Part shown: piece after piece, positions 53,001 to 61,472 of the stretch
Layout of the letters: every line of letters starts with the position of its first letter
How positions within the stretch are numbered: the first letter of the stretch is position 1
DNA from: Echinococcus granulosus
Lineage: Eukaryota; Platyhelminthes; Cestoda; Cyclophyllidea; Taeniidae
NCBI RefSeq assembly: GCF_000524195.1
Contig: NW_020170396.1
Span: 67,620-131,619 of the forward strand
Direction of reading: 5' to 3'
Length of the DNA: 64,000 nt
Notes under the pieces: model-generated
Databases searched by the model: none
The model's input: only the letters and a program-made list of their open reading frames with translations
What the model was told of the DNA's origin: nothing
Made by a program: the position numbers and the translations under genes

Positions 53001-53628
53001 ACATTAATCAAGTACTCTTGGTTTGGTCATCGTTGGGCATTACTCATGCGAGGCGCCAGGAATGACAGTTAACGATAAAGACTAGCCCGAACTGATAATT
53101 TTTCTTATTAAATATTATCATCGGCTAGCGATTTGAGTCTTCCAAGATTCAGTCATCACAAAGGTGGTGTGAACGCCTGCCCACTTCGCCAGCGCTTTGC
53201 TAAATCTCTAAGGTACTAATTGTCCTAGGCTACTGTCCAAGATAATCCGGACGCTAAATTAGGTCAGCATAATGACTTTATGATTTGGGTAGCCAGGGTT
53301 ATAATTAGGGGTATGAATGGGAGATTTCTGGACCATTAACGTTAGCTAGTCTGTTAATTATTCCGCAGGGATCCGAGAAAACTTGAGAAGCCTGTGGATT
53401 TGACTTTTGCATTCATCTCCATAATTCTAGAGTATAATAGAATGATAACGCAAACCGAGTAAAACGCCCCAATCATTCTAAATCGCTCTTGTAATACCTC
53501 TTTTTTACGATAGGGTGGGGGGGGGGAGGAGGTAAGAAAAGGACAGGAACGAAAAAAAAATAGCAAATACAGCCTTACTTGTTGTGAGCTTCAATGCATT
53601 CTTTGTTAAACTCCACTAAGAAGCTCAT
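50004..53628 (-). CDS. CAP-domain protein, GAPR-1/GLIPR2-like, intact paralog
   Basis: Minus-strand exons are 53628-53579, 51950-51778, 51455-51381 and 50203-50004 (50/173/75/200 nt), joining in phase to 165 aa. There is no signal peptide: the start is MSFLVEFNKECIEAHN, so the protein should be cytosolic or membrane-peripheral, as in GAPR-1. The CAP fold markers are present: LRALHGC, HSNAFDYGENIA, MWYSEI and GHFTQCVWSDT. The four pocket residues are His52, Glu60, Glu85 and His101. The CAP1 signature carries Cys105 where a Leu, Ile, Val or Met is usual. The family (flatworm group 2 venom-allergen-like proteins) is known for membrane or lipid association; the role here is not known. Intron 3 contains a dispersed-repeat copy. 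Its neighbour to the right is a tandem paralog with the same exon plan. Confidence 0.92.
50435..50530 (+). repeat. Dispersed repeat copy (short) in CAP gene intron 3
   Basis: It keeps CCCGTTTTGACTTTGCGGGC, AACCATTGTACTTTTGCTAG and GCCTCCGGGCCATGCCAGTA, then degrades before the CTACTCTACG block. Confidence 0.7.
53517..53526 (+). repeat. G10 run in the left CAP gene intron 1
   Basis: Ten consecutive G followed by AGGAGG, just downstream of the exon 1 donor on the minus strand (a C-run in the transcript). Such runs are prone to sequencing-length error. Confidence 0.9.
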
Positions 53629-53903
53629 TTTGCGGAGCCCGTATACTGCAGTCCGAAGCGGTGAAGAAAGTCTGTTAAAGTAAAGCGGAAAGCGGGGGAT
53701 GGACTTAAATACAATTGGAGTACTTTAATAGGTCGGTACACATCCAACGCTTTTGCACCTCTGTGATTCTTTGAGGTGAGGGTACAGACTTGAAATGAAA
53801 TTTTCACCTCTAATCCAGTTTCCGGCTAGAAAGGTAGTTTTTGGTGATCAAATTGTTAAATTCCTTTGGTGAAATATGCAACTGGAGCTAGTTATTTGTT
53901 TGG

Positions 53904-54080
53904 TAAACTTCCGGTTTTGATGACGGGCTAATCAAGGACTCGGCCGTTGTGCCTCTGCCAGGCGGCCGAGCCCCCGGGCCATGCCAATAGCCCCAAGTCC
54001 TACTCTACGTCGGCAATACATATTCTACCCAAGTATTAGACCCTCGGGGAAGTATTGGAGATCCAGACAACAGCAAACCT
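53904..54080 (+). repeat. Dispersed ~150-bp repeat copy between the CAP genes
   Basis: It runs from TAAACTTCCGGTTTTGATGA through GGGCCATGCCAATAGCCCCA and CCTACTCTACGTCGGCAATA to GGAAGTATTGGAGATCCAGA and is one of the longest copies. It lies in the 630-bp spacer between the two CAP genes. Confidence 0.8.
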
Positions 54081-54260
54081 ACGAAGATGGGGTACCATAA
54101 CAAATAACGCCTATCTCAAATACGCCCAACTCAAATATATTATTTCTGTGTTTTGGATGTCAAGCAATATTCACACAACTCCATCGAATAAAAAGAAACA
54201 TTTTTTTGATCACTTTAAACAGAGCAGCAAGTAAAAGTCATGAAAGCAGCTGTACAAGTG

Positions 54261-55861
54261 TCACTTGGCGGCCAATTCGGAGACGTCGGGCACCTTCACT
54301 TTGCCACTGGTAGGACGTGGCACCTTGGCCTTGAACTCTCCCATGTAATTACCAGGCGGTTTGTATTGTCCCACAATGATAACTTTATCACCTTTAGCCG
54401 ATTTGGCCACTCCAAAACCCGCCCGCTTTGTGTCTGACCAAACTAGTTGGGTGAAGTGGCCTGCAAAAAATGTGGTACTGGACAAGGCTTGGAGTCAAAT
54501 ATGCTGGCTATCCTTCTAGTCTTTCAACCCTTCTATCCCATCATCATAATGATGGAGATTTTTTGTTTTAATAACAAACAGTGGCAAGAGAAGCAACCCT
54601 TACACGGCCGCACGGCTCCTCGGTCTCCACAGTCCCCATTTCCTGACCTACACCATGATGTTCTGGTCCTCCTGTAGCCTCTCAGTCTCTCTACTTTACT
54701 GCGCCCTCGGGGGTGATTCGAGGTGCTACAACACCATTTCCTTAACCATTTTGTAGTTTTGTAGTAACTCAACCGAATAAATTCAATCTGGCTGATGATG
54801 TACATGTTGGTTACGACTGACTTCATCCCAAAATAGTGGGATAGTGCCAATCAGAATGCAGTAGAGTCAAATAGCCACCACTTGGGAAGTTAATAAATCC
54901 AACTTTAGATTCAAAACCAGCAATTTTATAATACGTTAAAGCTTCTGCCTCCAAAAAGGCCAACAGGCTTACCGCACTTCAGTTGATCGCCTCCTTTGAA
55001 ATCGTAGTCCTTAATTTCGCTGTACCACATTTGAGAGGCATCATATCCTATCAAAAGTAGAAAAAAAGGCGGAGTACTCAATTATACAGCTGGAAAAAAA
55101 CACCTAGTAAAGTGTCAATTCAACGAAGTGATTTCCCCTTCCCACCTGTAAACTGGAATCCGGGAGTGCCCCCCTTGAGGGCGATATTTTCACCATAGTC
55201 ACGATTCGTGCTGTGCTCCATTTTATTCTGTTTTAGCAGGTACTCGGCGTGTTTTTTGCGCCTGCTTGGCCAGTTTTGCATCGTAGGTCAGGGAAGCGCA
55301 ACCGTGGAGGGCTCGAAGCCTTCGGAAAAGGCAACATTGTTTGGCCTTAGTCCCTACAGCATGCTGATGCTAAAATCGCTAACCTCCACTTTAGGCACAT
55401 ATTTTTTTACTACTAACGAGTAGGTAGAGGTATGTTTTTATCACCACCAGCTCGAAGGAACATCCCTACCCTGCAAAAATATACTTTCAATGCTTTCGCT
55501 TTGTACCTCCACATTCAATCAGGTCTATGGCAATATGCGAAAGGATAGGGATTTTAGAAATGAAAACGGACAGGATTTACAGACAAACGAGAGCATTGCC
55601 AATTGTTTGATGTAAAAGCTGCTAGGAGACAGCAGTATCACTTCAGAAGAAGGATTGTCTGATTTTTCATTTTACCCATCAAGACATTAAGAGGCGTTTA
55701 TAAGCACTACTTGTGTATAAAAGCGACTACAATTCTAAACTTCCCATGCGTAAAAACAGCATTTAGGGCAGGAGAAGTCATGTGGTATAGGCGTGGAACA
55801 AGTGCACATACTTATTGTGGGCTTGAATGCACTCTTCGTTAAGTTTCTCATTAATGCCCAT
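54261..55861 (-). CDS. CAP-domain protein, GAPR-1/GLIPR2-like, paralog with frameshift
   Basis: Minus-strand exons are 55861-55812, 55319-55146, 55047-54973 and 54460-54261. Sizes are 50/174/75/200 nt, the same plan and phases as the left paralog except that exon 2 is one base longer. The extra base lies in an A6 run (T6 at 55252-55257 on the plus strand) and throws the frame out after LAKQAQK. All splice sites, the CAP motifs (DYGENIA, MWYSEI, GHFTQLVWSDT) and the stop are otherwise intact. It is therefore either a very young pseudogene or a homopolymer error in the assembly. The start MGINEKLNEE keeps a glycine at position 2, as in myristoylated GAPR-1, but position 6 is Lys rather than the favoured Ser/Thr. 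No signal peptide is present. Promoter side faces XPO6. Confidence 0.85.
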
Positions 55862-57307
55862 GGCCAAATTTTGAAGGCAGTGAGTGTATTGATTGGGAAA
55901 TATGATACAAATGCGGTTGGGCGCATTAAAAAAGGTCGCATTTTTGTGTAATTATGGAAATCTTGACGTTGAAATGATCGTGCAAAGCATGCTATTACAT
56001 AAATACGATTTCCAAAACTACTACTCTAACGCATCGGTTACAAAAATCTCAATATAGGCTTCTTAACTCCCTAAGAAAAAACACCACTCAAAAACTTCAG
56101 CTCCGGTCCTTTTGGTTTCTATACTTGACACATCTTACTTTCTAAAAATGACAGGTGCCGATTCCAGACCTACAGACCCATTATCATAGTAGAATGGGAA
56201 TTGTGAAAATTAGGAGCTTTAATATGAGAGTCGAGCAAGCGGAATCATGCCTATTAATACTCAAATTTGTATACTCGATGCCTTTTTGTACGAGAAAAAG
56301 GATTATATCGATAAGACCTGTAAGCCAAACATGGGAATGAAGTTAAATCGAGACGACTGAGGTCTTCAGGAATAATTAAATGACCTCTGAATAAGAACGA
56401 TTTTCCGTCATTTTAAGGTGACAAATGATAGTGAGAATGTTGACCGAATGTAATGCTACTGTCAAACGATGTTTGATTTAACTGATTTCCGCACAGAAAT
56501 TTTAGAAATGAGGCCGATTTACCGCTGCTTAGACAGACTAGTATAGTTAGTTAAAATGTTACTAAGTTGTTAACGAATACGTTAAGGGGATGATCTGTTA
56601 CTAAACATCTAGCTTGCATTATGATAGTGGCATTTTAATGAACAAACATCTTGGTCTTTACTTTTTGATGACTGGCATGAACAAAACCACTGGATTTGAT
56701 GTGTTTTCTTTTGTGCCTTCACGGAACGTACTTTTTTGTGCAAGTTTTTTTGACCAATCGCATACGTGAATGTGCAACATCAACACAGCTCCTTCTATAA
56801 AAGGGTGTGCGCGCAGAACTCAGGGTTCTCAGCTTGCAAATTCGGTGTAAGAATTTTTAAAAGTATGTCATGAGGGAAATATCTCATCGTTTTTAGTAGT
56901 TCACGTAGCTTGTTTGGACTGCTAGGGCATCTCGACTGGTTGGATGTCAACGTACTATAGTAAATAAATATACCAATTGTTTTCAAAAAGATTATAGATG
57001 GCTACTGCAACCATATCGGACACTGTAATTTTATCACAACACTTTTGGCAAATAGATATACTTTTTAATGGTCTATTATGCTGTAAGGGACCACTCCTTC
57101 CTACTGTATTACCAGAACAGTATGTGGGCACCTACCGGATGTGGGTTTTGGGCTTTCAGTTTGTTCCCATTTGCAATCTTAAGCTTCTCTTTGTTGTATC
57201 TGAGGGGATTAAGAAGTGGTTTTGCTAGTGATATATGTTTAGTTGGCAAACAGGGTGCTTTATTTATTTAATTAAAGAGCTAATCGCTTTTCATTTAGCG
57301 ATTTACG
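55862..57307. other. Divergent promoter region between the right CAP gene and XPO6
   Basis: This 1.4-kb AT-rich interval between two divergent starts contains a TATA-like TATAAAAGG at 56796-56804. A clear pyrimidine-rich acceptor (ctttttcatttag-type) ends at 57298, nine bases before the XPO6 ATG. No coding exon was recognised. Confidence 0.5.
56796..56804 (+). promoter_or_regulatory. TATA-like box upstream of XPO6
   Basis: TATAAAAGG stands in an otherwise ordinary AT-rich flank, about 500 bases before the XPO6 start codon. If it is used, the transcript would need a spliced 5' leader ending at the acceptor at 57297-57298. Confidence 0.3.
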
Positions 57308-60300
57308 ATGACCGCCTTAGCTGAGGTTCAAAGTGCGCTGACCGAATTCTATGCTCAGGCTTCTAGTCCGGAGCGCCTTGCTCAACTACAGGAATCGCTC
57401 ATCACTTTTGAACAACAGCCCTCCTCTTGGATGGCGGCCATCCACTTTTTGACCATCTCCTCCGATCAATACGTATGTATATTCAGTCTGGGCATCATTG
57501 AATCGACGGTGAAACGTCGTTGGACTCTCCTTTCCAATGCAGAGAAGCATGAAATATTCCAATTTTTGGAAAAGTACGCTTTCCCCTCCAATCATCACCA
57601 ACCCATTATGCCTTCTTTTCTCCCTATTCTCAAGTGCAAAGCTATAAAGATTTGGACCTCCATTTGTAAAAAGGATTTTGTTCAAGTCCACATGCAGTTT
57701 TTGGCAAGAATCATTAACCTATTGACCGTGCCTGCTTCTGTAACTACGGAGGGAGATCTGCAGGCTCTGTGCCTCTCTTTCTCCCTCTGCAAGGCCGCCT
57801 ACGAAGAGTTATTGCGTCAAGACTCCGAAATCAGTCAAACGAAAGTCACCGAGAATGCCCTTCTCTTTGGTCGTTCAGTTCCTCAACTATTGGTGGCACT
57901 TTTTGAGGCAGTAGAAAGACTTCTCGGAGGAGACGTTACCAATTCAGTTAAGACCATGTTTTCCACTCCTCTCGGTTGCATCTCTGAGGAGAACTTTCTC
58001 ACCGCCCTTCGCTTTATCCTCTACTTCGATGCCAACATTCTTTTCTCCTCCTCAACTACTGACTTGGAGAGGAAGTTATCGAATCTCCTGTTGAAGAACT
58101 TTGCCAACTTTCTGGAGTGTCTAACTGTCCTTTTAACCGTATCTCCAAACACTGCAATTGATCAGTGCCGCCTTTACAGTCTTCTTTACATATTCCTCGT
58201 CATGGGATCTCCCAAGATTCTATCGACACTCATCGACGCTTCCAGATCGCGTAATCTCTCTCCAAATGTGCCTGTCGATTCTCTGGCTGAGATAGGAATG
58301 CATAGCTTGAACTGCCTTACAGAGGTGGCTGAACGCAAGGATTTTCAACGCGACGTAATGGCCCAACATCTACCCTTCATATTCCGTATCCTCTACTGGG
58401 ATATGCTAATGCTGGACACTCAATTTCCCCTCCTTAATTTTGCCTCATCTATCATCAATATTATGGCTGAGTCGGGTGTCACTCTCTCCACTTCCAGCTC
58501 CTCCAATAACCTCTCTGGTCTTGCCTCTGTCACTCAGTCATTGGAATCCATTTCAGAGGATTTTTATCAAAAGCTTGTGGATATACTTCGACCCCTAGTT
58601 ACCGTCTTTTTGCTCTTCTCTAAGTCTCCAAATGAGGAGGAAGTGGAGCAAGGGGGAGAAAAAGGATCATTCTACACTTTTTCTCCCACAAAATTCCTTC
58701 AACGTGTGCATTTCTTTACCTTCACGGTTTGTCGCTCCATGACCCCAGTGTACCTTTCTGCTCTGGATCTTTGGAATGCCTATTTAGACTTTGTAAAGAC
58801 TTTCTATTATGGGGATACTGGCAATTCTAAAAAACAGGTGCAGTTGCCCTCCCAGACCCAAAGAATTATATCTAGCCTCTGCTCCTCCCTCCTCATTACC
58901 ATTTATTTCTCCGACTCTGCGTCGTACCTTGATGTCCTTGACAGTGATTACCCATCAGGCACTCTGGAGGTGGAAGAAAACTCCTCCTGTGCAGGATCCC
59001 ATCTCGCCTTTTTTGATGATACCCTACATCAAGCAGATTCTAGTGAATTAATTGCGGATAATGAGAGCGAGTACGCCATCTTCATGCAGACCTCACTGAC
59101 CCTCCTGTCCGCTATTGCATTCTTTAATCCCACTACAGTGCTGCACAGCATCGCGGCCAAGTTCCAGGAGGGTATGAGTGTCTTCACCCAACTCTGCAAT
59201 GCCCCTGAACGCATGAAGCTTGAAGAACACACCACTCGAAAATTGCACTATGCTCTGCGTGACCTTGCAACGTGTCTCAACTGTCTCGCATACCTCTCCG
59301 ATCACTTTGGTTCGCTGCAAGATATCAGCATGCTTCGATGGCTCCTTGAAGCTCTTGTCTTTAATCTGAAATTGGGAGTGGCCTTCTGTGATCGTTTGAA
59401 AAGTCTCCAGGTGGAAACTCTTCAACAGGATGTTGTTCAGGTTGTCGTGGAGAACATCAGCCTTCTTCGATGTCTCCTAACTAGCGGTTTTGTCCTCGTT
59501 TCTGAGGTGGATACACCCATCTCTGAGGTTTCACAGAGTTACGTGGTTCTTTCAGTGGCTGATAAAGACGTCTTCTCCACCTCTCTGTTGCAATGCATTC
59601 ACCACCTTCTTCTCGTCTCTCCTATCGCCTCTCTTCGGCTCCATGCAGCCCTTCTCTTTCAGACGCTTGTAGCGGCTTCGTCACCTCCGAGATTTTCTCC
59701 TCCAGCTACCCTTCTTTCTGAAGGTGCTTTTTTGGCTGATCTTATCACCTGCTGTTGCGAACCGAGTAGACTAAAAACCTTCAGCATTCCCGTTCAACGC
59801 CTACTTGTACGCGCCGTCACTGCCTACCTGCTAATCGACGAAAGCGCTATTCCAAATCTTGCTAAAATTAATCCTAAACGTGCGGAACAGATGCAGGCTC
59901 TGACGGCTCAAAAGAACGGCATTTTAATGAACAGTCTCATGCCCATGTTCTCCCAGGCTCTGCACCAAGATACTCTGACCACAGACAGAGGTACTTATTT
60001 TGCTGGACTTTGTTGGCTCAATGAAGCACTAGCCTCACTCATTCCTTTGGGGAGTAAGAGCAGACGGCTGATGTATGACACGTTGACATCCTGCGGCATT
60101 CTCAATCGCATCTGGCAGTGTCTGGAAACCACCAGTCTTTCCTCTGAGGTGCACCTTTTTATCGCACACCTCTCCTTCTTTGTCCAATTCACCGACATCT
60201 ATGGCAGTCAACGCTCCACCGCCTCCATGATCCCTGGCTTAATTACAACTGTGATGCAACTGCTGCAGCTGCTAGAGCGTAATACCGCCACCGCACGTCT

Positions 60301-61069
60301 TGTCTCCCCCGTCATTTCCCACCTTCTCCATCTTCTTAACCGCCTTGTACAAAACCGTACTGTCTTCCCATCCATGGCAATCGAGGTCCTTCGCTTTATC
60401 AGCAACTGTCTTGTTGTGAATCTCGCTGGCGGAGTGATCACCGATCTACCCTCCGTCATTGCTACTGCCTCCAAAAACGATCCTGATCTATGTTTGCGGG
60501 TCTTTCGGACTCTCTTCAACACTGCCTCCTACGCCTACAGCCAGATGACCGCGGAAGTGGAGCACCTTGCCACCTTCCTTCGACCCGTTCTCGCTGTATT
60601 CACGGGAGAGGTCTTTGATCCTCGTCTCCTAATTGCCTGCGCTGATGCGATGGTAGATCTTAATGCGCGCCATCGCCTTTTCACTCTCCCTGCTTTTGTG
60701 AGTCAGTGGCGAAATCAGTTCGCGCGTCGATTTTTGGCTCTCCTAGTGGATGGAGGCAGTTCAGTTCAGCAAGGCAGTGATTCAGAAGCCTCGTTGATTC
60801 GTGTGTTGCATGGAGTCTACTGCTCGCCCGAGGGGTTTGCAATAAACGAATTCTGCGAGACAGCAGTTGAGGCTTTCTTGGTGGAGAGGATACCGTTAGT
60901 AGGGGGGGAGCGACCTTCTGGACTCACAGCCGCCTTTTCAGGGGTGGCGGCGAGGGATTTAAATTCGTTGGAGGAGTTCAGTGTTCTCTTGAGTGGGCTT
61001 TTGACTGAGGTGAGACAGTGGATTCGCGGGACTGGGAGCGCTGGGGAAGCGAGTAGTAAGATTGGTTGA
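57308..61069 (+). CDS. XPO6: Exportin-6
   Basis: This single open coding exon of 1253 codons has no intron; human XPO6 is about 1125 aa. The N-terminus matches the XPO6 importin-beta-like start: ALTEFYAQASSPERL, QQPSSWMAAIHFLTISSDQY and FSLGIIESTVKRRW. The rest is a chain of alpha-helical HEAT-type repeats. Around residue ~645, TTRKLHYALRDLATCLNCLA matches the conserved RLHCSLRDL region of XPO6. The end (ARHRLFTLPAFVSQW, then LNSLEEFSVLLSGLLTEVRQ) aligns with the XPO6 C-terminus. Two low-complexity insertions stand out: a Ser/Asn-rich one (STSSSSNNL) near residue 400 and an acidic one (NEEEVEQGGEKGS) near 440. Known role: RanGTP-dependent nuclear export of profilin-actin. The start is the first ATG of the frame, nine bases after a good splice acceptor. 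Confidence 0.92.
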   Translation: MTALAEVQSALTEFYAQASSPERLAQLQESLITFEQQPSSWMAAIHFLTISSDQYVCIFSLGIIESTVKRRWTLLSNAEKHEIFQFLEKYAFPSNHHQPIMPSFLPILKCKAIKIWTSICKKDFVQVHMQFLARIINLLTVPASVTTEGDLQALCLSFSLCKAAYEELLRQDSEISQTKVTENALLFGRSVPQLLVALFEAVERLLGGDVTNSVKTMFSTPLGCISEENFLTALRFILYFDANILFSSSTTDLERKLSNLLLKNFANFLECLTVLLTVSPNTAIDQCRLYSLLYIFLVMGSPKILSTLIDASRSRNLSPNVPVDSLAEIGMHSLNCLTEVAERKDFQRDVMAQHLPFIFRILYWDMLMLDTQFPLLNFASSIINIMAESGVTLSTSSSSNNLSGLASVTQSLESISEDFYQKLVDILRPLVTVFLLFSKSPNEEEVEQGGEKGSFYTFSPTKFLQRVHFFTFTVCRSMTPVYLSALDLWNAYLDFVKTFYYGDTGNSKKQVQLPSQTQRIISSLCSSLLITIYFSDSASYLDVLDSDYPSGTLEVEENSSCAGSHLAFFDDTLHQADSSELIADNESEYAIFMQTSLTLLSAIAFFNPTTVLHSIAAKFQEGMSVFTQLCNAPERMKLEEHTTRKLHYALRDLATCLNCLAYLSDHFGSLQDISMLRWLLEALVFNLKLGVAFCDRLKSLQVETLQQDVVQVVVENISLLRCLLTSGFVLVSEVDTPISEVSQSYVVLSVADKDVFSTSLLQCIHHLLLVSPIASLRLHAALLFQTLVAASSPPRFSPPATLLSEGAFLADLITCCCEPSRLKTFSIPVQRLLVRAVTAYLLIDESAIPNLAKINPKRAEQMQALTAQKNGILMNSLMPMFSQALHQDTLTTDRGTYFAGLCWLNEALASLIPLGSKSRRLMYDTLTSCGILNRIWQCLETTSLSSEVHLFIAHLSFFVQFTDIYGSQRSTASMIPGLITTVMQLLQLLERNTATARLVSPVISHLLHLLNRLVQNRTVFPSMAIEVLRFISNCLVVNLAGGVITDLPSVIATASKNDPDLCLRVFRTLFNTASYAYSQMTAEVEHLATFLRPVLAVFTGEVFDPRLLIACADAMVDLNARHRLFTLPAFVSQWRNQFARRFLALLVDGGSSVQQGSDSEASLIRVLHGVYCSPEGFAINEFCETAVEAFLVERIPLVGGERPSGLTAAFSGVAARDLNSLEEFSVLLSGLLTEVRQWIRGTGSAGEASSKIG

Positions 61070-61070
61070 G

Positions 61071-61140
61071 GTGAGCAAAATTTAGTCGTAATTTGTCTTT
61101 TTTTTCAAATTCTCTGCTCAAATTTCTCACTTATTTCCAG
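61071..61140 (+). other. Candidate 3' UTR intron of XPO6
   Basis: GAG|gtgagc begins one base after the stop codon, and a pyrimidine-rich ...ttatttccag ends at 61140. This would be a 70-nt intron, within the size of the small introns seen in SPEN (about 66-81 nt). Splicing is not proven. Confidence 0.45.
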
Positions 61141-61466
61141 TACCACTGCTGTACAAGCCACGATTAAGTGATCTCTATGAGGAAGCTGTAAGGATTGTAT
61201 GCATGATCACATCATTTCCTAATTCACAATGAGCCATTTTCATGGCTTGTAAAGAAAACTTTCATGTTTGTAAGTTGTTTTAGCCATAAATTGGGTTTTT
61301 CTGCGAAGCGTTTTCTTTTACTCGACGTCTAAATGTAACTCGTTGCCTTGTTGACATTCAGCACCTGATCCTTGAAATTTATCTGGTGGAAACCATCTAA
61401 TCTTGTAGATTGTCCTATCTTATCAGTACGCAGGCATTACCCTTACAACATAATTTAATAGTGCTT

Positions 61467-61472
61467 AATAAA
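61467..61472 (+). terminator. Candidate XPO6 polyadenylation signal
   Basis: AATAAA lies about 400 bases after the stop and is the first exact hexamer on this strand after the coding region. Confidence 0.45.

Noticed and set aside
57386..60522. Antisense frames opposite XPO6
   Set aside because: The sense strand is a continuous 1253-codon conserved protein; the antisense frames are by-products.
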